Assembly (NCBI GenBank): GCA_043101835.1
Contig: JBICHM010000351.1
Location: 1-12,999, forward strand
DNA: 12,999 bases
DNA from: JBICHM01 sp043101835
GTDB taxonomy: Bacteria > Planctomycetota > Phycisphaerae > Phycisphaerales > UBA1924
Direction: 5' to 3'
Made by a program: the position numbers and the translations under genes. The notes beneath the pieces are model-generated. The model did not search any database and was not told where the DNA came from. It worked only from the letters and a program-made list of their open reading frames with translations. How positions within the stretch are numbered: the first letter of the stretch is position 1; every line of letters begins with the position of its first letter. Below are positions 7,456-12,999 of the stretch, piece by piece.

Positions 7456-8961
7456 TCAGCCCCAGGCCCCGAGCAGCAAACCAAGATCCGCGCCGTCGGT
7501 GACCCCGTCGCCGTTCAGATCGGTCGGCCCTGCGCTGCCCCACGCCCCGAGCAAGAGGCCGAGGTCCGCGCCGTCGACGACGCCGTCGCCGTTCAGATCC
7601 GGGTCGCCCGAAGGCGGGAACGCGAAGTCGGCGACGAGCATGAGGTGGTCGCTCGCGTCGCTGTCGGTCGCCTGCACGCCGAGTGTGCTGCGTTCCGTGC
7701 CGTTGAGCGCCGTCGTATCGAACACAAACGCATGCGTTGGTGTGATCTGCGCCGCGTCGTAGGTCAGCAGATCGAGCCGTCCGGGGGCGAACGACGACGA
7801 CGGATTGCGCCACGTCAGCACGCTCTCGCCGATCAGATTCGGCATCGGGAGGGTCGTCAGCGCGGGGCCTGCGGGATCCTCGATGATGTCGAGCGGCGTG
7901 CGCGAGCCGACAAGATTCCAGTCGCCCACGATGATGACCGGCGCATCGGCGTATGCCGCGAGCGTCGCGCCGAGCGCGCCGGCGCGGAAGTCGGCGATTG
8001 TGTCCGCCATGTCGTTGGCCTGACCGATGCGCGTCGCGTCCTCGCTGCTGTTGATGTAGCCGCAGCACTTCGGGTGAATGCTCAACACGAACACCGCACC
8101 GTCGCCCGGCAGGTCAACAAGCGCCGCGGCGTAGGAGCTGCTGTTCGACGGCGCCCCGATCACCGGGTAGTGGCTGACGATCAGGTTGTCGTTGTTCTTG
8201 TGAACATTCCATGTCGCGCCGTCCTCGAGCGGGTCTGCGCCCTCGACCGCGTTCTGCACATCCGATGCGCTGCTGTCGTACTCCTCCTGGAAGCAGTAGA
8301 TGTCGGCGTCCATCGCGTCGATCAGGCGCTGCAGGCGCGGGCGGCGTGAGCCGGAGATGAGCCCGCTCTGCTCCGTATTGACGCTCGCGATGCGGAAGGC
8401 GCCGGCGGCGCGCGACGGATCACGCCGCTCCGGCGCGGTCTCGGGGGCGCTCAGGGTGAACGTGGCCGAGGAAGCCAGCGCGTCGGACCCGCTGAAGTTG
8501 ATCTCGACCGTGTCGCCGACACTCGCGCCGATTGACGCCAGATCGATCTTCAGCTCGAACTCGCTCGCGGCGTAGGTCGGCTGCAGCTCGGCGCCGACGT
8601 CCACCCACGACCGGCTTGAGCCGTTGAAGGTCACGGAGCGGTTTCGGTAGTCGAGGCGGAGCTGCTGGCCGTCGCGCGTCACGAGGACGCGGAAATCGCC
8701 GTCGCTCCCGCTGCCGGAGATGAGGTTCCGCACCGAGCCGGTGTCGAAGCGCAGGAAGAGATCGGTTCCCTCACTTGCCGCGTACACCGCGGTGATGTCG
8801 AACGCCCCGGACGCGTCGCCCTCCGGATCCGTGGCGAGCGGGGAGACGCCCGCCCATTCGCCGAAGTCGGCGTCCGCAGCGAAGATCTGCGCGCTCGCTC
8901 CCGCGCAGCAACACAGGGACGCCGCACCGGCGAGCGCATAGCACAACACCCGATTTGTCAT
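7456..8961 (-). CDS. Secreted endonuclease/exonuclease/phosphatase-family protein with two dockerin-like repeats
   Basis: This 501-aa protein is probably a metal-dependent extracellular nuclease or phosphodiesterase. The signal peptide is residues 1-25 (VLCYALAGAASLCCCAGASA-Q). Residues about 26-172 form a beta-rich domain resembling CBM9/DOMON-type binding modules (DFGEWAGVSPLATDPEGDAS, DITAVYAASEGTDLFLRFDT). The catalytic domain, about 188-447, shows EEP-family landmarks: Asn195 in RIASVNTE, Glu226 in YCFQEE, His296 in LSIHP, GDWN (Asp347, Asn349), Asp397 in GRLDLLTY, and SDH (437-439). The C-terminus has two 21-residue units, each DLNGDGV-[VT]-DGAD then LGLLLGAWG, typical of planctomycete dockerin-like calcium-binding tails. 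GAGGAG at 8971-8976, 9 nt upstream, fixes the start at 8961; the open frame continues upstream to 9384 but that part overlaps htpX. The substrate is not predictable. It has its own probable promoter. Confidence 0.9.
   Translation of the reverse strand: MTNRVLCYALAGAASLCCCAGASAQIFAADADFGEWAGVSPLATDPEGDASGAFDITAVYAASEGTDLFLRFDTGSVRNLISGSGSDGDFRVLVTRDGQQLRLDYRNRSVTFNGSSRSWVDVGAELQPTYAASEFELKIDLASIGASVGDTVEINFSGSDALASSATFTLSAPETAPERRDPSRAAGAFRIASVNTEQSGLISGSRRPRLQRLIDAMDADIYCFQEEYDSSASDVQNAVEGADPLEDGATWNVHKNNDNLIVSHYPVIGAPSNSSSYAAALVDLPGDGAVFVLSIHPKCCGYINSSEDATRIGQANDMADTIADFRAGALGATLAAYADAPVIIVGDWNLVGSRTPLDIIEDPAGPALTTLPMPNLIGESVLTWRNPSSSFAPGRLDLLTYDAAQITPTHAFVFDTTALNGTERSTLGVQATDSDASDHLMLVADFAFPPSGDPDLNGDGVVDGADLGLLLGAWGSAGPTDLNGDGVTDGADLGLLLGAWG
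7459..7599 (-). repeat. Two 63-nt tandem units encoding dockerin-like repeats
   Basis: Units at 7459-7521 and 7537-7599 (period 78 nt) are similar in DNA and nearly identical in protein. They encode the two DxNGDGxxDGAD loops and share the CGTCGCCGTTCAGATC end (minus-strand view reversed). The spacing linker encodes SAGPT. They are a coding duplication in the nuclease tail. Confidence 0.85.
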
Positions 8962-9007
8962 TCCGCATTTCTCCTCGCGCCCGTGACGCGCGTGAACCAG
9001 CGGGGCG

Positions 9008-9036
9008 AGGCTAGGGGAAATCCGGATGGGGTTCAA
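9008..9036 (-). promoter_or_regulatory. Candidate promoter for the dockerin-like nuclease
   Basis: On the minus strand TTGAAC (9036-9031) and TAGCCT (9013-9008) are exactly 17 nt apart. The -35 matches four of six and the -10 three of six. It overlaps the htpX stop codon and lies about 45-75 nt before the nuclease ATG, so the nuclease can be transcribed apart from htpX. Confidence 0.4.
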
Positions 9037-9866
9037 TGCAATTCCCGGAGCGCGGCGATGCGTCGCTCCGTCGGCGGATGGCTCGCGAACAGGTTCGTGA
9101 GCGTCTGTCCCATAAAGGGCTCCACGATGAACATGTTGTTCATCGCAGGGTTTGGATTGTCCAGCGGCACGCGGCGCGCCGTCGCTTCGAGTCGCGCAAG
9201 CGCCGAGGCGAGGCCGTCGGACGAACCGGCGATCCGGGCGCCTTCGGCGTCGGCGACGAACTCGCGCGAGCGACTGATCGCCGCCTTGATGAGCGCTGCG
9301 CCGACGGCGCCCAGAATCACGATGCCCAGCAGCGCGAGCGGGTTGGCGCCGCGATCCCGGCCGCCCATGAAGAAGAAACCCCACTGGGCCAGAAACGCCA
9401 GCGTGCCCGCGATCGTCGCGGCGACGGTCGAGATGAGCGTGTCGCGATTCTTGATGTGCGCGAGTTCGTGCGCGATTACACCCTCGAGCTCGCGCTCGTT
9501 CATGATGTGCAGCAAGCCGCGCGTCATGGCGACGGCCGAATGGTGCGGGTTGCGCCCCGTCGCGAAGGCGTTCGGCGCCTCCTGCGGACAGATGTAGACG
9601 CGCGGCATCGGCAGCTCCGCCCGGCGGCGCAGTCGGTCCACCATGTAGTGGAGCTCCGGAGCGCTCTCGCGCGTGACCTCCTGGCCGCGCATCGCGGCGA
9701 TCGCGATGCGGTCACTGAACCACCACGCGCCCAGGTTCATAAGCCCACCGACGACGAGGCCGACAACCATCCCCTCGACGCCCCAGACAGCGCCCACGCC
9801 GACGAAGATCGCCGTGAGCAGGCCGAGCAGCACAACGGTCTTGATGTTGTTCACAAGCGCAGTCAT
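9033..9866 (-). CDS. htpX: Membrane zinc metalloprotease HtpX (M48 family)
   Basis: HtpX is an inner-membrane endopeptidase that cleaves damaged or misassembled membrane proteins with its active site on the cytoplasmic side. The 277-aa length is normal. Two N-terminal membrane segments (about 9-28 and 31-50) are followed by the protease domain: NAFATGRNP substrate-strand region, zinc motif HELAH (133-137) in AHELAHIKNRD, two more hydrophobic segments (about 146-167 and 174-195), and the third zinc ligand Glu202 in SREFVADAEGA. The family C-terminal signature FASHPPTERRIAAL ends the protein. The ATG at 9866 is preferred because MTALVNNIKTVVLLGLL fits the usual N-terminus, although the ribosome binding site is poor. 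The gene follows a small unknown gene on the same strand (61 nt gap holding two hairpins) and precedes the nuclease gene. Confidence 0.97.
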   Translation of the reverse strand: MTALVNNIKTVVLLGLLTAIFVGVGAVWGVEGMVVGLVVGGLMNLGAWWFSDRIAIAAMRGQEVTRESAPELHYMVDRLRRRAELPMPRVYICPQEAPNAFATGRNPHHSAVAMTRGLLHIMNERELEGVIAHELAHIKNRDTLISTVAATIAGTLAFLAQWGFFFMGGRDRGANPLALLGIVILGAVGAALIKAAISRSREFVADAEGARIAGSSDGLASALARLEATARRVPLDNPNPAMNNMFIVEPFMGQTLTNLFASHPPTERRIAALRELH

Positions 9867-9873
9867 GTCGTTC

Positions 9874-9919
9874 GCCGGGCTCCGGCCCGGCCCTCAAACG
9901 CGCCGCTCGGTCTGAGCGG
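9874..9919 (-). other. Two adjacent hairpins between the unknown gene and htpX
   Basis: CCGCTC-GGTCT-GAGCGG (9903-9919) and GCCGGGC-TCCG-GCCCGGC (9874-9891) both form perfect short stems within a 61-nt gap. Neither has a following T-tract on the minus strand. The second ends 7 nt before the htpX ATG and could mask its ribosome binding region, or they could be an mRNA processing or attenuation site. Confidence 0.4.
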
Positions 9920-9927
9920 TCACGCGG

Positions 9928-10341
9928 TCAACGGTCTTCGTCGTTCTCCGGTCGCTGATTCGCGCCCCAGGTGAAGGGCATCGGCGTCGGGCCGTCGATC
10001 ATCGACGCGTTCGGCGGCGCCGGAAGCGCCGGTGACGCCTGGCGCCCCGGCTGGATGTCGATCGCGGCACGAACGTACTCCTCCGTCAGGCGCATCACCT
10101 TCGTCCGGCGCAGATCGAGCGGGAACACCTTCGGTGAGCGCATGATCTCTATTGTGTGGTTGCGCACCAGCACGAAGGGAAAGGACGTCGCGACGACCTC
10201 CAGCACCACGCCGGCGCCGGCATACTCCTTCGTCTCGATCATCGACGGGTGCCCGCCCGGGCCGGGCGCGGGGCGCTCCACCGTGGTCTCCAGCACCGTG
10301 ATGAACATGCCGGGCGTCAGGTCGTCGGGCGCAAGGGCCAT
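9928..10341 (-). CDS. Conserved-looking 137-aa protein of unknown function
   Basis: I do not recognise this family. The protein starts MALAPDDLTPGMFITVLET, and its central part alternates beta-type segments: an acidic/Pro/Gly loop (about 22-36), GAGVVLEVVATSFPFVLVR, then HTIEIMRSPKVFPLDLRRTKVMRLTEEYVRAA, which looks like a small beta barrel or SH3/KOW-like fold ending in a helix. The tail (about 103-137) is Pro/Ala/Asn-rich and likely disordered. There is no signal peptide or membrane segment, so it is probably cytoplasmic. A strong AAGGAGG 5 nt before ATG fixes the start at 10341; the frame stays open to 10524 but that extension is Gly/Ala/Arg-rich and unsupported. It precedes htpX on the same strand and may share its transcript. 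The fold comment is a guess from the residue pattern. Confidence 0.75.
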   Translation of the reverse strand: MALAPDDLTPGMFITVLETTVERPAPGPGGHPSMIETKEYAGAGVVLEVVATSFPFVLVRNHTIEIMRSPKVFPLDLRRTKVMRLTEEYVRAAIDIQPGRQASPALPAPPNASMIDGPTPMPFTWGANQRPENDEDR

Positions 10342-10346
10342 CGCGG

Positions 10347-10353
10347 CCTCCTT
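10347..10353 (-). promoter_or_regulatory. Strong ribosome binding site deciding the start at 10341
   Basis: AAGGAGG on the minus strand, 5 nt before the ATG at 10341, is the best Shine-Dalgarno match in the window. It rules against the longer open frame starting at 10524. Confidence 0.75.
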
Positions 10354-10381
10354 CTTCCGTCGGTTCCGATCCATCGCGGGA

Positions 10382-10387
10382 ATGCTA
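10382..10387 (-). promoter_or_regulatory. Possible -10 hexamer for the 137-aa gene
   Basis: TAGCAT on the minus strand (four of six) lies about 41 nt before the ATG, the same hexamer at a similar distance as before the tssBC-like gene. No convincing -35 is present. Confidence 0.25.
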
Positions 10388-10525
10388 GGCGCTCCCGCCG
10401 AATCCCCGAACTGCACAGGCGGCGCCACGCCCAACGGGCCACGGAGCCCGGAAGCGGCCTCGCCCCCACCGTCATCGGCGCCAGTGCGCCCGGCGGCTGT
10501 CAGTTTGGCAGCGCGAGCGCGCACG

Positions 10526-10561
10526 AAAAACGCGGCGGGGTCGCCATCGACCCCGCCGCGT
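10526..10561 (-). terminator. Intrinsic terminator of the tricorn-like protease gene
   Basis: The plus strand has ACGCGGCGGGGTCG (10530-10543), loop CCAT, and CGACCCCGCCGCGT (10548-10561), a perfect 14-bp stem. On the minus strand it is followed by TTTT (10529-10526). It lies 23 nt past the protease stop and insulates the downstream 137-aa gene and htpX from protease transcription. Confidence 0.9.
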
Positions 10562-10583
10562 GAGTGTCACCGTCCGGCGCCGA

Positions 10584-12999
10584 TCAACGCTCGCGATCGG
10601 GGATGCCCATGCCGCCCCGGTTCGGGCCCGCCGGGCGCGCCGGCGTCTCGACCGGGTTGGTGCGGATGGCCTCCATCATCAGGTCGATCGCGGCGTCGAG
10701 TTGCGGGTCGCCGCCGTCGACCATCAGCGCGGGGTCGTCCACAACGCGGATGTCCGGATCGACGCCGTGGCCCTCGATGCCCCATGTGCCGTCGTTCTCG
10801 TAGAAGCCGAATGTCGGCACGGTGACGCCGGCGCCGTCGATCAGTCCCGGGTTCCCGCTGATGCCGACGAGGCCGCCCCAGGTGCGCATGCCGACGAGCT
10901 TGCCGAGCCCGGCCTGGCGGAAGTAGTACGGGAAGGCGTCGCCGCCCGAGCCGGCCAGCCCGTTGATGAGCATGACCTTGTGGCCCTGGTGGCTGTCCGG
11001 CGGCCACTGCCAGTCCTTGCCGTCGCGCCGCGCCCAGTAGTTCGTCACCGGCCGGTTGAGCAGCTCGATGAAGCGCGTGGGGATCTGGCCGCCGCCGTTC
11101 CAGCGCTCGTCGATGATCAGCGCGTCCTTGCCCCGCTGCCCGTAGAACTGGCGGACGAGGTTGTTCTGCCCGTTCACGCCGGTGTCGGGCACATAGATGT
11201 AGCCGACGCGCCCGCCGGACTTGTACTCGACGTACGCCCGATTGGCTTCGATCCACGCGCGATAGCGCAGGTTGCCGTCGTTGGTCATCGGCTCGACGAC
11301 GACCTCGCGCGCGTCGTCATCCATCACGGGCTTCTGGCTGACCGTCAGCGTCACGGCGCGGTTGGCGAGGCCGAGGAACGCGGCCCACGGATCCCGGCTC
11401 GTGTCCACCGGAGCGCCGTTGACCGCCAGGAGGAAGTCGCCTTCCTGCACATCAACGCCGGGCTGGCTGAGCGGGCCGCGCGCATCGGAATCCCACGGGC
11501 CGCCCTCGTAGATCTTCGAGATGCGATACGCCGCACCGTCGTCGGTCGAGGCGAGCTCGAAGTCGCAGCCGAGCATGCCGACCGAGACGCTCGGCCCGCC
11601 GTCGACCGTGCCACCGGCGCGGTAATACGCGTGGCCGACATTCAGCTCGCTGATCAGCTCGCTGATGACGAAGCCGACATCGTCGCGCGTCGCGCAGTCG
11701 TCGAGCATCGCCTTGTAGTGCACGTACATGCGATCCCAGTCCACGCCGTGGAGGCCGGGGTCGTAGAAGAAGTCGCGCTGCAGGCGCCAGGCCTCGGTGA
11801 AGACCTGCTCCCACTCCTCGCGCGGGTCGAGGGACTTCATCATCCCGGCGGTGACAACCGGCTTGCCCGCGTCGCCGGCAGAGGGGTTCTGGATGGTCAT
11901 CGACGAGCCGCGCATGACCAGCATCTTCTTGCCGTCCGCGGTGAGCTCGTACGAGGTCGCGCCGCCGGCGACGGTTTTCTCCGACTTGGAGTCGTCGTTG
12001 ATGTCGAAGACATTGATGCTCGGCGCATCGCTGCCGCCGCGCACGCCGGCACGAACGAACAGCAGGTGGCCGCTCGAGTTCACCGCCAGGTTCCCGAAGT
12101 TGCCGGGCCGGACGGGCAGCTGGATCGCGCGCCGCTCAAAGCCGTCGAAATCGATCTCCACGGTCTCGCGCGCCTTCCCAGGACCAGCGCTCGAGCCGGA
12201 GTCGCCCGACGAACCGCCCGCACTGGTGCGCGAGCCGGTCATCTCGCCGCTGAAGCCCACATCGGGGGCGCTCAGCGTCGCGGTCATCGACTGCCCGGTG
12301 ATCTGGGCTCGGCAGGAGACCGTTGGGCCGCCCGCCACCGAGATGGTCAGGTCCATCACGCCGGAGTTCTTGTTGTAGGTCCCGCTCACCGAGCCGGAGC
12401 CCACCGCGACGCTGAAGGAGCCGCTCACGCTCCCGTCCGCATCGACGATGATGTTCAGCGTGAAGGGCGCACCGCCCGGAGGCAGCGGCTCGCCGCCGGT
12501 GATCGTGCCTTCCCAGACGCCGGAGACGCCGTCATCCGGCGCGGCGTCGGCAGCGGCGTCGGCCTCGTCAGCCGCATCGTCGGCTTCCTCGGCTTCGGTC
12601 TCGTCCTCGTCCCCGGCTTCGTCCTCGCTCCAGGTCTCCTCATCGCTCTCGGGGGCGTACGGCGAGGCCATGTCCTCGCGCAGCGGCACCGCGAGCAGCA
12701 CGTCGCCGTTGGCGTAGATGAACGACTGCTCGACGCCGGCGATGTCGGAGTACAGCGGGCTCTGGCTGCGGCTCGACACGAAGTAGAGCCAGTCGCCAAC
12801 GCGATCGAACGTCGGGCTCGAGTCCGCGAAGAGATCGCTGGTGACTTGCTGCTTCTCCCCGGTCTCCACCTCATAGATCCAGATCGACGTCATGCCCGCA
12901 TCGCCGGACTTCGCGTACGTGATCCAGCGCGAATCGTGTGACCAGGATGCGCCGCCTGCGTTGCCCCAGGGGTCGCGGTCCATCTCGATCAGGTCGCCG
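10584..12999 (-). CDS. Tricorn-like S41 serine protease (partial, N-terminus beyond window)
   Basis: The frame is open from the right edge to the stop at 10584, giving 804 whole codons; ATG at 12983 is internal. Tricorn proteases are large beta-propeller enzymes that degrade peptides. Fragment numbering runs from the first whole codon. Residues 1-115 are propeller blades (WSHDSRWITYAK, PTFDRVGDWLYFVSSRS). Then come an acidic Glu/Asp/Ala stretch (about 117-156), an inserted beta-rich domain (about 158-257), a Ser/Gly linker and the remaining blades to about 385. The tricorn core begins at EEWEQVFTEAWRLQRDFFYD. A PDZ-like domain lies near 505-555 (GDFLLAVNG). Active-site landmarks are His456 (NVGHAYY), Ser684 (AGSGGDAFPYYF), WNGGG for the oxyanion hole, and Glu742 (GIEGHGVDPDI). 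The residue after the catalytic serine is Gly where archaeal tricorn has Asp, but the oxyanion contact there is through the backbone. The C-terminal tail is Pro/Arg/Gly-rich. An export signal, if any, lies outside the window. Confidence 0.93.
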   Translation of the reverse strand, partial: GDLIEMDRDPWGNAGGASWSHDSRWITYAKSGDAGMTSIWIYEVETGEKQQVTSDLFADSSPTFDRVGDWLYFVSSRSQSPLYSDIAGVEQSFIYANGDVLLAVPLREDMASPYAPESDEETWSEDEAGDEDETEAEEADDAADEADAAADAAPDDGVSGVWEGTITGGEPLPPGGAPFTLNIIVDADGSVSGSFSVAVGSGSVSGTYNKNSGVMDLTISVAGGPTVSCRAQITGQSMTATLSAPDVGFSGEMTGSRTSAGGSSGDSGSSAGPGKARETVEIDFDGFERRAIQLPVRPGNFGNLAVNSSGHLLFVRAGVRGGSDAPSINVFDINDDSKSEKTVAGGATSYELTADGKKMLVMRGSSMTIQNPSAGDAGKPVVTAGMMKSLDPREEWEQVFTEAWRLQRDFFYDPGLHGVDWDRMYVHYKAMLDDCATRDDVGFVISELISELNVGHAYYRAGGTVDGGPSVSVGMLGCDFELASTDDGAAYRISKIYEGGPWDSDARGPLSQPGVDVQEGDFLLAVNGAPVDTSRDPWAAFLGLANRAVTLTVSQKPVMDDDAREVVVEPMTNDGNLRYRAWIEANRAYVEYKSGGRVGYIYVPDTGVNGQNNLVRQFYGQRGKDALIIDERWNGGGQIPTRFIELLNRPVTNYWARRDGKDWQWPPDSHQGHKVMLINGLAGSGGDAFPYYFRQAGLGKLVGMRTWGGLVGISGNPGLIDGAGVTVPTFGFYENDGTWGIEGHGVDPDIRVVDDPALMVDGGDPQLDAAIDLMMEAIRTNPVETPARPAGPNRGGMGIPDRER
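12228..12650 (-). other. Acidic linker and inserted beta-rich domain inside the tricorn propeller
   Basis: 12531-12650 encodes a run dominated by Glu, Asp and Ala (about 40 residues). 12228-12527 encodes about 100 residues with the pattern GVWEGTITGG, LNIIVDADGSVSGSF, GSVSGTYNKNSG, GQSMTATLS and FSGEMTGSR, a lipocalin-like or small beta-barrel repeat pattern. A Ser/Gly linker then returns to propeller sequence VEIDFDGFERRAIQLP. Archaeal tricorn has no such domain between its propeller blades. I infer an insertion and cannot name the domain family. Confidence 0.65.

Noticed and set aside
7459..7599. Direct repeat considered as a CRISPR or mobile-element remnant
   Set aside because: There are only two units of 63 nt, in frame, encoding dockerin-like loops, so it is a coding duplication.
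7645..8349. Plus-strand open frames opposite the nuclease (7645-8349) and htpX (9036-9974)
   Set aside because: Both are opposite genes with complete catalytic motifs, and the translated products are Arg/Ala-rich without structure.
8962..9384. Upstream extension of the nuclease frame to 9384
   Set aside because: It would overlap htpX by about 350 nt in another frame, and a good ribosome binding site plus signal peptide begin at 8961.
10342..10524. Upstream extension of the 137-aa gene to 10524, including Met at 10374
   Set aside because: The AAGGAGG site points to 10341, and the extension is low-complexity Gly/Ala/Arg sequence reaching the terminator.
10560..12941. A 793-codon plus-strand open frame opposite the tricorn-like gene
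   Set aside because: The minus strand encodes clear tricorn domains and active-site motifs. The plus frame is Arg/Ala/Val/Asp-rich with no domain pattern and arises from GC-rich codon bias.

Overview
The window is GC-rich, and both strands carry long open frames in many places. The gene set points to a member of the Planctomycetota, probably Phycisphaerae-like. The lineage clues are: an ECF sigma factor translationally coupled to a membrane Ser/Thr kinase with TPRs; a secreted nuclease ending in two dockerin-like DxNGDG repeats; a secreted protein with a PEP-CTERM-like tail; a fused TssB/TssC-like protein; and a tricorn-type S41 protease. The lineage is inferred from these families, not from a marker gene.

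Layout. On the minus strand from 2342 down to the left edge lies a signalling operon: an ECF sigma factor (2342-1767) and a Ser/Thr kinase (1770-1, C-terminus cut off), overlapping by ATGA. A 423-nt non-coding divergent region (2343-2765) contains a strong 16-bp inverted repeat upstream of the sigma gene. Rightward from 2766 runs a single gene for a TssB-TssC-like sheath fusion that lacks the usual TssC C-terminus. It converges on ATP-dependent PEP carboxykinase (pckA, 5945-4356), and an 11-bp hairpin lies between the two stops. pckA and tRNA-His (6171-6245, +) are divergent, and each has a candidate promoter. Next comes a plus-strand secreted PPC/PEP-CTERM-like protein (6442-7446), whose stop lies 9 nt from the stop of a convergent secreted endonuclease/exonuclease/phosphatase-family protein with dockerin-like repeats (8961-7456). 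Further right, all on the minus strand, are htpX (9866-9033), a 137-aa protein of unknown function with a very strong ribosome binding site (10341-9928), a clear intrinsic terminator (10561-10526), and a tricorn-like periplasmic or exported S41 protease (12999-10584, N-terminus cut off).

How the genes fit together. The sigma-kinase pair looks like one signalling unit. pckA and tRNA-His are housekeeping genes. The neighbouring PEP-CTERM-like and dockerin-like proteins are both exported but carry different C-terminal tags. HtpX and tricorn both handle protein turnover, HtpX in the inner membrane. There is no sign of a phage, insertion sequence, CRISPR array or defence island. The least ordinary items are the orphan truncated TssBC fusion, the acidic linker and beta-rich domain inserted into the tricorn propeller region, and the palindrome ahead of the sigma-kinase operon.
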